From: JAACFF01 sp963807975
GTDB taxonomy: Bacteria > Chloroflexota > Anaerolineae > Promineifilales > Promineifilaceae
Reading direction: 5' to 3'
DNA: 64,000 nucleotides
NCBI GenBank assembly: GCA_963807975.1
Contig: CAWEDV010000004.1
Location: 1 to 64,000, forward strand
Part shown: positions 17,163 to 25,548 of the stretch, piece by piece
How positions within the stretch are numbered: position 1 is the stretch's first letter
Layout of the letters: the number at the start of each line of letters is the position of its first letter
Translations under genes and position numbers: made by a program
Notes under the pieces: generated by a model
What the model was told of the DNA's origin: nothing
Database searches by the model: none
The model's input: the letters and a program-made list of their open reading frames with translations, nothing else

Positions 17163-18890
17163 CTAATCGTCAATCTCCGGGAGACGATTGGGAATACGGT
17201 CGCGTTCGAGCTCTTGTTGGTATACATCGAGCAGCACCGTATATTCTTGGCGGCGCAGCTCTCCTCCCCCTCGACGGTCAGATTCTCGAAGTTTGTCTAA
17301 CCGGAAGAATATATCATAAAGGGCTTGACCAGGATTGTGAATGTTCTCAAAAACAATATCCGAAGTCGCTCCTGCTGTCTCAATGTACACATCGCCGAAA
17401 TTAAAGATTGCGGCCAAGATGCCCTCTTTGTTAACTCTTACATTTTGCACATTTGTAAGTGGCGCTTGTTTACGACTGACACGGCTAAGAAACGGCGAGC
17501 GGTCTTCGTCAATCACAATTTGGTCTGTTACCATAAAAATATCATTGTTCCAATCAATGATCTCGTAGACATACCAGATGATGTTGATTAAGAAGACGAC
17601 AATAAAGCCGGCATAAATCATCCAGTTGTCCCACCCGAAAAGGCTTCCCGCTATAGCCAATCCCACAGCGAGCGCGACTGTCATGAGCCCTGGTTTGATC
17701 AAACTGGCAAGTAGAACAAAGATGTTTCTGTGATAAGTGATGGTGTTACCGTCCACGATTCGAAATCTAAAGGGCCAAAAACGGCGTTTTCTTGTGGTAG
17801 GAACAGCATCAACGATTTCATCTTCGGGATCGACGGGCTTCATGCCAGATTCGAGGTCGAAATAGTTCGAGACGGCCGCGCGCATGACGGACTGTGTCGC
17901 CGCAACCTCGGCGGATTGCGCCTCTTCCACAGCGCGTGCAATGACTTGCATAACCTGTCCTGGATTACGAATGTAGTCGAACTTGATCTCGCCAACGCTA
18001 GAGGCCGTGGTAATCCCTATGCCACCGAGCTTTAGAAAATTGGCAATGATTGACGGCTTCAAGATCGAAACAGTTTGCACCTGAATTATGGGCACTTTCA
18101 TCATCAATGTCGTAAATGTTCGGAATTCAAATTCATCGAGTGTGATGTGCAAATTTGTGACTTTAAAAATATCCTTGTACCAATCATAAATTTCATAGCT
18201 GATTTTCAAGGAGGTGGCCAACAACGCGAGCATGGCAATCATGACCCAAAGAATTCGCGGCTCAAGCCAAATTACCTGTACCACACCGGCAACCAAGAGC
18301 ATAGCAGCAATTACAAAGATGAAGCCTGGCAAAACGATCTTCGAAAGTAAATATAATTCACTTTGTCTCGTCTGAAATATCAACCTTTCGCCAGTCGCCT
18401 GGTCATCTGGTGAGTTAGACCCTTCGACTAGCAATTGTTTTGCTAGTTCCCAAGCCGGTTCAGGCAGTCCGCCTTCCCGCTCAAGCTCATCGTTTAAGAC
18501 TGGTTCTAGTCCCTTAAGAACCCTCGGATTGTTTACTAGAAATGCACGAAAACTGTTGCCCTCTATCTCAATATAACGACCGGCGTGGGTTGCCTCTACA
18601 GTGGCAAAATGCTGTTCTGGTCTAAAGAGGCTCGTATCGCCAAAATAGCCGTCCTTTTCGAATGCTCTCGTATTCTCCTCACGAACCAATCCCTGCTGAT
18701 CAACCTCACGAGCATACATTCTGCCATCGACGACGAGGATCATGCTATCGGCCAGATCACGCTGATAGGCAATAATGGCATCCTCTTCGAATGTGTATTC
18801 GCGTGCAATCCGACTTAGTTCTAGAAGATCGCCATCGTCAAGATTGGCAAAAATTGGATGCGCCTGTAGAAATTCTAGTTTCGTTGTCAC
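17163..18890 (-). CDS. Membrane protein with cNMP-binding domain and two bacterial PH domains
   Basis: 575 residues. Residues about 10-130 look like a cyclic-nucleotide-binding/Crp-like beta-roll (FANLDDGDLLEL, SMILVVDGRMYA, DGYFGDTSLF). A membrane hairpin follows near 190-235 and a first PH-like segment (YKDIFKVTNLHITLDEFEF, VPIIQVQTVSI). A second hairpin near 395-440 precedes a matching second PH segment (NNDIFMVTDQIVIDEDRSP, APLTNVQNVRV). The two halves are internal repeats. This combination suggests a membrane sensor switched by a small ligand, but I know no function for it. It is 58 bases from def on the same strand. Confidence 0.75.
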   Translation of the reverse strand: MTTKLEFLQAHPIFANLDDGDLLELSRIAREYTFEEDAIIAYQRDLADSMILVVDGRMYAREVDQQGLVREENTRAFEKDGYFGDTSLFRPEQHFATVEATHAGRYIEIEGNSFRAFLVNNPRVLKGLEPVLNDELEREGGLPEPAWELAKQLLVEGSNSPDDQATGERLIFQTRQSELYLLSKIVLPGFIFVIAAMLLVAGVVQVIWLEPRILWVMIAMLALLATSLKISYEIYDWYKDIFKVTNLHITLDEFEFRTFTTLMMKVPIIQVQTVSILKPSIIANFLKLGGIGITTASSVGEIKFDYIRNPGQVMQVIARAVEEAQSAEVAATQSVMRAAVSNYFDLESGMKPVDPEDEIVDAVPTTRKRRFWPFRFRIVDGNTITYHRNIFVLLASLIKPGLMTVALAVGLAIAGSLFGWDNWMIYAGFIVVFLINIIWYVYEIIDWNNDIFMVTDQIVIDEDRSPFLSRVSRKQAPLTNVQNVRVNKEGILAAIFNFGDVYIETAGATSDIVFENIHNPGQALYDIFFRLDKLRESDRRGGGELRRQEYTVLLDVYQQELERDRIPNRLPEIDD

Positions 18891-18941
18891 ACTTCACGTC
18901 CTACTATTTATTTTAACATAATCATCCCACAGGGAAAAGCG

Positions 18942-19008
18942 GCCATTTGCCCATGAACTTACAGTCATGTATAGTTCGCAAGCACAAAACTCTGTGCGGT
19001 CAAATGGC
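18942..19008 (+). promoter_or_regulatory. Promoter with flanking inverted repeat before the M50-like gene
   Basis: A -35 box TTGCCC (18947-18952), 17-base spacer and -10 box TATAGT (18970-18975) precede the plus-strand gene at 19053. GCCATTTG (18942-18949), overlapping the -35 box, is repeated inverted as CAAATGGC (19001-19008). A smaller inverted repeat GCACA/TGTGC (18982-18986, 18993-18997) lies inside, in the predicted leader. A repressor site is possible. No regulator is identified. Confidence 0.5.
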
Positions 19009-19052
19009 GAACAAGGTCAATTCACTGCTATCCCGATCACCCTGAGATATGT

Positions 19053-20267
19053 ATGTCCTCTGTCTTTAGCCTGTTCAACATACTGGCAATAATCTACCTC
19101 TTTCGCAGCGTACAACTGGGACTCAAGATTTGGCGCGAATGGGCGCAGATCAAGGCCGAACCATTTACCCCTCCAAAGAAACAACTCGCCGATCAATCAT
19201 CCTACTTCATTGCTGTACCCATCGGGGTTATGGCTCATGAACTGGGCCATGCGCTGGCAGTTTGGGCATTTGGTGGCGAGGTAGTGGAATTTGGCTATCG
19301 CGGATTCTGGGGATACGTCGTTCCCAGTGGGAACTTTACCGCATCCGAAGATTGGTTCATTGCTCTGGCGGGGACACTGGCATCATTAACCTTTGGTCTT
19401 TTCGTCTGGCTGTTATTTCGACAAGCCCCATCCACAACATTGCGCTATTTTGGACTGCGCGCATTTCGCTTCCAAGTTTTCTTTTCTTTGATCTACTATC
19501 CCCTATTCACGCTGTTCGGATTTGACGGTGACTGGCGCACTATCTACAATTTTGGCGCCACGCCGCTATTAAGTACAGGGACAGCCACGCTGCACGCGGC
19601 GATCTTGGTATTGTTTTGGCGTTTTGATCGGACAGGTGTATTTGAGGCGCCCAGCCATGAGAACATGGCTGCACAAGGTATATTTGAGATGCTGGCTAAG
19701 GAGGCAGCACTCTCGCCACAAGATGCCCAACTGCAAATTCAATATATTGATGGACTGCGTCAAGGGGGTGCTAAGCGCAAGGCACGGCACCATCTGGATC
19801 GCTTTCTGGTCGAGAATCCTACTTCCGCTACCGGCTATTTGGAGCTGGCTGCACTAGAAAGCGCAGGGAAGAACCAAATCCCCAAGAAAGCGAGTGAAAG
19901 CGCGGAAAAGGCTCTCGGACTGGGGTTAGCAGATTCACAACAGCGAGCATTTGCATATGAATTGACCGGCCGCTATAAGTTGGAGATGGGACAAGCGGAT
20001 GCTGCGGTCAACCAATTCAGCGAGGCACTAGCCAACCGCTCCAAAGAGGACCGGTCAGGCAGTAAAGTACTCCTGCTCCGCAGCCAGGCCTTGCGCAGGC
20101 AGCAGCGTTATGAAGACGCATATCAGGATATCATGGCGGTGGTCAGCAGCGCGCAGAAAAACGATGATCAGGCAACAATGGCGATGGCCCGGCAAGAGCT
20201 TGAAACGTTGGAGAATCACGCCGGGCACACATTTAGCGCGTCACAAATGGAACACCACAGTAAGTAA
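19053..20267 (+). CDS. M50-like zinc metallopeptidase with TPR tail
   Basis: 404 residues. A membrane N-terminal half contains VMAHELGHALAVWAFGG, an HExxH zinc site inside a hydrophobic segment as in site-2-type intramembrane proteases, with further hydrophobic segments to about residue 195. The second half is soluble and helical with TPR-like repeats (residues about 215-390; for example AFAYELTGRYKLEMGQADAAVNQFSEAL). The usual downstream Asp motif (NxxPxxxLDG) of S2P is not obvious, so peptidase activity is unproven. It is transcribed alone from the promoter described at 18947. Confidence 0.72.
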   Translation: MSSVFSLFNILAIIYLFRSVQLGLKIWREWAQIKAEPFTPPKKQLADQSSYFIAVPIGVMAHELGHALAVWAFGGEVVEFGYRGFWGYVVPSGNFTASEDWFIALAGTLASLTFGLFVWLLFRQAPSTTLRYFGLRAFRFQVFFSLIYYPLFTLFGFDGDWRTIYNFGATPLLSTGTATLHAAILVLFWRFDRTGVFEAPSHENMAAQGIFEMLAKEAALSPQDAQLQIQYIDGLRQGGAKRKARHHLDRFLVENPTSATGYLELAALESAGKNQIPKKASESAEKALGLGLADSQQRAFAYELTGRYKLEMGQADAAVNQFSEALANRSKEDRSGSKVLLLRSQALRRQQRYEDAYQDIMAVVSSAQKNDDQATMAMARQELETLENHAGHTFSASQMEHHSK

Positions 20268-20407
20268 GGCGAAGTAAGTAACAATTGTCATGCGAATTTT
20301 GGAGAAAAGTCATTAGGCAAAAGTGGTTGATGCGTGTATGCTCACCATTACAGTGCAGTGAGGTTAGAAGGAGGTATTTTATCGAGCGAGTTTTTTGTGA
20401 ATTACTG

Positions 20408-20458
20408 AACCAATTACAGCCTGCAGTGGGCAGGAAAATGGTTGATTTTTAATTTTTT
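20408..20458 (+). promoter_or_regulatory. Hairpin with U-rich tail in the leader of the BMP operon
   Basis: AACCA (20408-20412) pairs with TGGTT (20439-20443) and encloses CCTGC/GCAGG (20420-20424, 20430-20434). GATTTTTAATTTTTT follows directly. This could end transcription from the M50-like gene or act as a leader attenuator for the transporter whose ATG is at 20485. I do not recognise a known riboswitch class. Confidence 0.5.
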
Positions 20459-20484
20459 GTAAACTTAGACTTGAGGAGAGAATA

Positions 20485-21771
20485 ATGAAACTGAAACGCC
20501 TGTGGGCAATGTTAGTCTTGACGTTAATCCTTGGCCTGATGTTGGCAGCTTGCGGCGGCGGAGACACTCCAGCAGAAGAAGCAGCTCCAGCAGCGGAAGA
20601 AGCAGCCCCAGCAGAAGAAGCAGCTCCAGAAGAAGAAGCAGTTCCAGCAGTGGACAGTGGAGGCGGATATCAGATACCTGAAATTGAGGAAGGAAAATAT
20701 AACGTCGGTTTTGTGTATGTTGGACCCCATGATGATGGTGGTTGGACACAGGCACATGATGTAGGCCGCATGTATGTTGAAGAAAACGTTGACGATGTAC
20801 ACACCGCTTACATAGAAAACGTAGCTGAAGGAGCTGATGCCGAACAGGTGATTCGTTCCCTGGCACGTAAAGGCTTCGATGTTATCTTTACTACCTCTTT
20901 CGGATACATGGATGGTTCAGAAATCGTCGCTGACGAGTTCCCGAACGTGGACATAGTGCACCTGACTGGGTTCAAGGCGAACGGAGAAAACTTCGGCAAC
21001 CTCATGGGTGCCATGGAAGATATGAAGTATCTGGCTGGCATGATAGCTGGATCACGGGCCATGATGGATGGGAACCCGAAACTCGGTTATATCCCGACCT
21101 TCCCCATTCCAGAAGAGCTGCGGTTGGGCAATGCGTTCGCCTTAGGCGCCCAAGAGACCTGTCCTGAATGTACAGTCGATGTACGGTGGATCTTCACGTG
21201 GCATGATCCCATATTGGAACAGGAAGCGTCAAAATCGCTCTTTGACAGCGGTGTGCAAGTTGTGATGACCGGCGCTGATACGCCGGCACCCGCTGAGGCT
21301 GCTCCCGAAGGCAAATGGGGTATCACTTATGACTATTCTGGCAACTGCACGCTTGATACATGCCTGACATCTATGTACTGGAACTGGGGCCCAGAATACG
21401 CTCGCATTGTTGAAGCTTCTCGCGAAGGCACTTGGAAAGGTGGTTGGGAATACTTTGATGCCGATACCGGCTCCATGGGCTTATATGGTTTCATGGAAGG
21501 CGAAGAATTACAACCCGGTGTGGCTGAACTGCCGGAAGAAGACCTGCAGTTAGTCAAGGATACCTTGGCTGCGATGTTAGCCGGTGAATTCACCCGCTTT
21601 GACGTATTCAAAGGACCGATCACGGATAATCAGGGTAATGTAATTCTTGAGGAAGGCGAATCCTTGGAACAGCTCGACCTCGATGGTTTCGCCCAATTTG
21701 GAAGTGAATGCGAAACCTGTATGTATTGGTGGAATGAAAATATCACTGCCGAATTACCTGAATTAGAATAG
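20485..21771 (+). CDS. BMP-family lipoprotein, ABC transporter substrate-binding protein
   Basis: 428-residue secreted lipoprotein. The signal peptide ends in the lipobox LMLAAC followed by Gly-rich sequence, then an Ala/Glu/Pro-rich linker of imperfect repeats (residues about 30-53). The ligand domain begins YNVGFVYVGPHDDGGWTQAHD, the Bmp/PnrA signature, with DVIFTTSFGYMD and YLAGMIAG further on. BMP proteins bind purine or other nucleosides. GAGGAGAG precedes the ATG. The ATPase and two permeases of the same transporter follow, after a terminator-like hairpin. Confidence 0.92.
   Translation: MKLKRLWAMLVLTLILGLMLAACGGGDTPAEEAAPAAEEAAPAEEAAPEEEAVPAVDSGGGYQIPEIEEGKYNVGFVYVGPHDDGGWTQAHDVGRMYVEENVDDVHTAYIENVAEGADAEQVIRSLARKGFDVIFTTSFGYMDGSEIVADEFPNVDIVHLTGFKANGENFGNLMGAMEDMKYLAGMIAGSRAMMDGNPKLGYIPTFPIPEELRLGNAFALGAQETCPECTVDVRWIFTWHDPILEQEASKSLFDSGVQVVMTGADTPAPAEAAPEGKWGITYDYSGNCTLDTCLTSMYWNWGPEYARIVEASREGTWKGGWEYFDADTGSMGLYGFMEGEELQPGVAELPEEDLQLVKDTLAAMLAGEFTRFDVFKGPITDNQGNVILEEGESLEQLDLDGFAQFGSECETCMYWWNENITAELPELE
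20560..20650 (+). repeat. Imperfect in-gene repeat encoding an Ala/Glu/Pro linker
   Basis: Several imperfect copies of a GAAGAAGCAGCTCCAGCA-like unit encode EEAAPA-type repeats between the lipid-anchored Cys and the ligand domain of the BMP lipoprotein. This is a flexible tether through the cell wall or envelope and a likely site of length variation. Confidence 0.7.
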
Positions 21772-21784
21772 GTAGCTAAACATC

Positions 21785-21826
21785 AAGGCGTTTGGTTTCG
21801 ATGGAGATCAAACGCCTTTTCTTTTT
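21785..21826 (+). terminator. Rho-independent terminator after the BMP lipoprotein gene
   Basis: Ten-base-pair stem AAGGCGTTTG/CAAACGCCTT (21785-21794 with 21809-21818), 14-nt loop and a TTTTCTTTTT tail. It lies 14 bases after the lipoprotein stop and before the ATPase gene, so it should limit read-through and keep the binding protein in excess. Confidence 0.85.
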
Positions 21827-21871
21827 CCATTCCTTCGACAACATATAGCTAAACGCCATAGGGAAGGACAT

Positions 21872-23458
21872 ATGAACCAGGAGCAAACACCATTTGCCGT
21901 TGAGATGGAGGAGATCGTCATCCGTTTCCCCGGTGTACTAGCCAATGATCAGGTGAATCTAACTCTAAGAAAAGGAGAAATTCACGCCTTACTTGGAGAA
22001 AATGGGGCGGGAAAGAGCACGCTCATGAATGCCCTCGCGGGCCTATACCAACCTACTTCAGGGATAATCAAGATTAACGGGCGTCCCGTCAGCTTTAATT
22101 CTCCACGTGACGCTATCGATATGGGGATTGGCATGGTTCACCAGCACTTCATGCTGGTGCCTACCCAGACCGTCACCGAGAATATCCTCATAGGATTGCC
22201 GGAACCTCGTTTCTTCATGAATCTTGCTGATTATGATAAAAAGATCCTTGAACTACAGGAACAATATGGTCTTCGCGTCGACCCACAATCATATATCTGG
22301 CAGCTATCCGTAGGTGAACAGCAACGAGTGGAAATTCTGAAGACATTGTATCGTGGCGCGGATATCTTGATTCTTGACGAGCCAACGGCTGTCCTTGCAC
22401 CAGCGGAAATCGACGAATTTATGGAAACAATGCGCTCCATGGTCGCCCAAGAAAAGTCTATCATCTTCATCAGCCACAAGCTGCAGGAAGTCACAGCTGT
22501 TGCCGATCGGATCACCGTCTTGCGCAAGGGGAAAGTGACTGCTGAAGGAATTGGCATTGAAGGTTTGACGAAGAAGAAATTAGCCCAGCTCATGGTAGGT
22601 CGCAGCGTCGTCTTCTCGGTGCATAAAAAACCACAGGAACCAGGCGATGTGGTCTTGGAAATAAACGGTGTTCATGCCGAAAACAATAAAGGTCTACCTG
22701 CATTGCGAGGTGTTGACCTACAGGTTCGTCATGGTGAAATCCTCGGCGTGGCTGGGGTTTCCGGAAATGGGCAAAGCGAACTAGCAGAGGTAATTACGGG
22801 CCTGCGACCCTGCACCGGAAGTATCAAGATCAATGGTCAAGAGATGAGCAACAAACCTCCGATAAAGTCGATCAAAGGTGGTGTGTCTCACGTCCCAGAA
22901 GATCGTTCAAGAGTAGGATCGGCTCCTAATTTGTCGATCACAGAAAACACGATCATGAAGAATTTTCGAGAATCACCTGTTGGCACTGGGTGGAGCGTTG
23001 ATTACACAGTTGCCAAATCAAAGGCGGAAGTGCTCAAAGAACAATATGATATCTTGGCACCTAATGTGGAAACTATGGCCCGCAAGCTTTCCGGCGGCAA
23101 CTTACAGAAAGTGATTCTGGCCCGGGAAATTTCAGCGGAGCCGCAGCTCATGGTCGCCGTTCAGCCTACGCGAGGACTGGACGTAGGCGCTATAGAAGCA
23201 ATTCAGACGCTGTTGTTGGAACAGCGTGAAGCAGGCACGGCCGTACTACTTGTATCGGAAGAGATGGAAGAACTGCTGACGCTCAGCGATCGTATTGCTG
23301 TCATCTATGAGGGGGAGATCATGGGCATAGTCGACGGTGAAAATGCCGATGTAGACGAGATTGGGCTCATGATGACGGGATCAAGAATGTCCACAAAGCA
23401 TTTGTCAAACAGTGGACAAATGGATACCGATGAAAAGGAGAAGCAAGATGCCCATTAA
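21872..23458 (+). CDS. Nucleoside-type ABC transporter ATPase (two ATP-binding domains)
   Basis: 528 residues with two fused ATPase domains, as in sugar (RbsA-like) and BMP-type nucleoside importers (YufO/NupA). First domain: Walker A GENGAGKST, QLSVGEQQRVEI (signature variant) and ILILDEPTAVLAP. Second domain: GVSGNGQSELAE in place of Walker A, LSGGNLQKVILARE and VAVQPTRGLDVGA. The degenerate second Walker A is normal in this family. The 3' end overlaps the permease start by 11 bases. Confidence 0.94.
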   Translation: MNQEQTPFAVEMEEIVIRFPGVLANDQVNLTLRKGEIHALLGENGAGKSTLMNALAGLYQPTSGIIKINGRPVSFNSPRDAIDMGIGMVHQHFMLVPTQTVTENILIGLPEPRFFMNLADYDKKILELQEQYGLRVDPQSYIWQLSVGEQQRVEILKTLYRGADILILDEPTAVLAPAEIDEFMETMRSMVAQEKSIIFISHKLQEVTAVADRITVLRKGKVTAEGIGIEGLTKKKLAQLMVGRSVVFSVHKKPQEPGDVVLEINGVHAENNKGLPALRGVDLQVRHGEILGVAGVSGNGQSELAEVITGLRPCTGSIKINGQEMSNKPPIKSIKGGVSHVPEDRSRVGSAPNLSITENTIMKNFRESPVGTGWSVDYTVAKSKAEVLKEQYDILAPNVETMARKLSGGNLQKVILAREISAEPQLMVAVQPTRGLDVGAIEAIQTLLLEQREAGTAVLLVSEEMEELLTLSDRIAVIYEGEIMGIVDGENADVDEIGLMMTGSRMSTKHLSNSGQMDTDEKEKQDAH

Positions 23459-24560
23459 ACTTGTGCTTGAGAAACGGGTAAAGGATGTACCCAAGTGGAT
23501 GCCGGCAGCCACCTCAATCGGTTCGGTAATTGTCGCGTTTTTCATCAGCGGCATCATTCTCTGGATCATTGGGGCTCAACCGTTGAAGGTCTTCCGATTC
23601 TTTTTCGATGCAACTTTTGGTAGCTGGGCTGTGATATCAGATACACTGGTCAAGGCGACTCCGCTTATCCTGGTCGGTCTGGCCTGTACAGTGGCCTTCA
23701 CAATGAAGCTGTGGAACATCGGCGCTGAAGGGCAATTCTATTTTGGCGCTTTCTTCGCCAGTCTTGTCGTCTTAATCCCTCTCGTCCCTCCGGAAAGCCC
23801 GAAGGCAGTTATCATTGGGGCGATGATGTTCATGGGTCTGGTCGGCGGCGCAATTTGGGGCGCCATTCCCGGCGCTCTGAAAGCGTATCTCAACATTAAT
23901 GAAATCATCACGACCTTAATGTTGAATTACATCGCCATTCTCTGGAATAACTTCTGGATCTTCGACCGATGGAGCGACGGTGGATTTCAGATGACGCCAT
24001 CTTTTGAGAAGTCTGCCTGGCTGCCGCGGCTCACCGATTACGCACGTCAGTATCCTGGCCTTGCCGGATTTACACTGCACTTTGGATTTATCATCGCGCT
24101 GATTGCCGTGGTTATAGTCTGGTGGATTCTGCGCCGATCCAAGTGGGGATATGAAGTCAAACTCACAGGAGACAACAAAGAGGCTGCGCGCTACGCCGGC
24201 ATAAATATTAAAAGAAATATCATTTTGGTCATGATGTTCTCCGGTGCCTTGGCCGGTCTGGCGGGTACGATAGAAGTTAGCGGAGTCGTGCATCGTCTCC
24301 AGGAACGGATCTCATCAGGCTACGGGTTCACGGGGATCATCATCGCCTGGTTGGCCAAACTAAACCCGTTTGCCGTCGTCGTTGTCTCCATCTTATTCGG
24401 CGCATTGTTGGTTGCTGGGCGTGAGATACAGCCTTCTGGTCTCGCCACCCTGATCCAGGGTATTGTCTTGTTTATGGTGATCAGCAGCGAAGTATTACTC
24501 CGCTATAGCATTCGATTTGAACGCAAAAAGCGCTTACCAGAGGAGGTGCAAACCGCATGA
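23448..24560 (+). CDS. Nucleoside-type ABC transporter permease 1
   Basis: 370 residues with about nine or ten membrane segments, YufP/NupP type. I chose the ATG at 23448 because AAGGAG lies seven bases before it. An ATG at 23412 would put 12 extra hydrophilic residues in front. WNIGAEGQFYFGA and LKAYLNINEIITTLMLNYIA are family hallmarks, as is GDNKEAARYAGINI in the coupling region. It overlaps both the ATPase and the second permease (ATGA overlap at 24557), so the three are translationally coupled. Confidence 0.93.
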   Translation: MPIKLVLEKRVKDVPKWMPAATSIGSVIVAFFISGIILWIIGAQPLKVFRFFFDATFGSWAVISDTLVKATPLILVGLACTVAFTMKLWNIGAEGQFYFGAFFASLVVLIPLVPPESPKAVIIGAMMFMGLVGGAIWGAIPGALKAYLNINEIITTLMLNYIAILWNNFWIFDRWSDGGFQMTPSFEKSAWLPRLTDYARQYPGLAGFTLHFGFIIALIAVVIVWWILRRSKWGYEVKLTGDNKEAARYAGINIKRNIILVMMFSGALAGLAGTIEVSGVVHRLQERISSGYGFTGIIIAWLAKLNPFAVVVVSILFGALLVAGREIQPSGLATLIQGIVLFMVISSEVLLRYSIRFERKKRLPEEVQTA

Positions 24561-25522
24561 ATATCATCAGTGCTCTACATGCTAGTTTTGCTACGGGGAC
24601 AATCCTGCTTTTCGCCATCATCGGCGAGATCTATGCCGAGCGCTCTGGCATTTTAAATCTTGGAGTAGAAGGTATGATGCTGTTGGGAGCAATGGCAGGA
24701 TTTGGCGTATCATTGGCTGTCGGAAACCCCTGGATCGGCTTGGTGATGGCTCTGTTGGCCGGAGGATTTCTGAGTCTTCTGCATGGTCTGGTCACCATTC
24801 ATTTTCAGGCCGATCAGGTGGTCAGCGGTCTCTCGCTGACATTTTTAGGAACCGGATTGGCTCTTGTATTGGGTGAAGGACTTAGCGGTCAAAATCCACC
24901 CCTCATCCCCACCGTAACTCTTCCCGTCCTGTCAGCAATCCCCATCCTGGGACCCGTTTTGTTCACGAACCAAAGTGTTCTAGTTTACTTCGGATATATA
25001 TTTATTCCCATGGCTTGGTATTACATCTATAGAACCCGACCAGGCATGCATCTCCGGGCCGTTGGTGAGAAGCCGGAGGCGGCTGACACGCTAGGTGTTA
25101 GTGTCTATAGGCTGCGCTACTTTTATGTTTTTGTCGGCGGCTGCCTTGCTGGGCTGGCCGGGGCAACTATCAGCCTGTCGGTTTCGCCAGGTTGGTACAG
25201 CGCTCAAACGACATCTGGGTTGGGTTGGATTGCCGTCGGCTTGGTGATTTTTGCACAATGGAATCCGCTCATCGCTGCTATTGGCGCTTATGGTTTCGCC
25301 TTTTTGCAAAGGATCATCTTAGATCTTCAAGGCGTACCCGTTATCTTGGGACTAGAAAATCCTCTCTACGTTAACGCCAACTATTTGTTTTTCTTAAAGA
25401 TGTCACCATACCTTCTTACGATTTTGGCCTTGGTTTTCAGTGCAATTATGGCCAGACGAAGGCGATCAAGCGGACCAGCAGCACTTGGGGTCCCCTATAT
25501 TCGTGGGGAAAGAGGTCTATAG
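24557..25522 (+). CDS. Nucleoside-type ABC transporter permease 2
   Basis: 321 residues, about eight membrane segments, YufQ/NupQ type. The N-terminal LFAIIGEIYAERSGILNLGVEGMML is diagnostic, as is VGEKPEAADTLGVSVYRLRY, the coupling loop. It forms the heterodimeric channel with permease 1, whose stop it overlaps by four bases. It is the last gene of the transporter operon. A bidirectional terminator follows 28 bases later. Confidence 0.94.
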   Translation: MNIISALHASFATGTILLFAIIGEIYAERSGILNLGVEGMMLLGAMAGFGVSLAVGNPWIGLVMALLAGGFLSLLHGLVTIHFQADQVVSGLSLTFLGTGLALVLGEGLSGQNPPLIPTVTLPVLSAIPILGPVLFTNQSVLVYFGYIFIPMAWYYIYRTRPGMHLRAVGEKPEAADTLGVSVYRLRYFYVFVGGCLAGLAGATISLSVSPGWYSAQTTSGLGWIAVGLVIFAQWNPLIAAIGAYGFAFLQRIILDLQGVPVILGLENPLYVNANYLFFLKMSPYLLTILALVFSAIMARRRRSSGPAALGVPYIRGERGL

Positions 25523-25548
25523 GAAAATCAACTGGGTTACTAAGATTG

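Noticed and set aside
20465..20866. A leucine-rich repeat protein on the minus strand
   Set aside because: It is the antisense shadow of the Ala/Glu repeat linker in the BMP lipoprotein gene.
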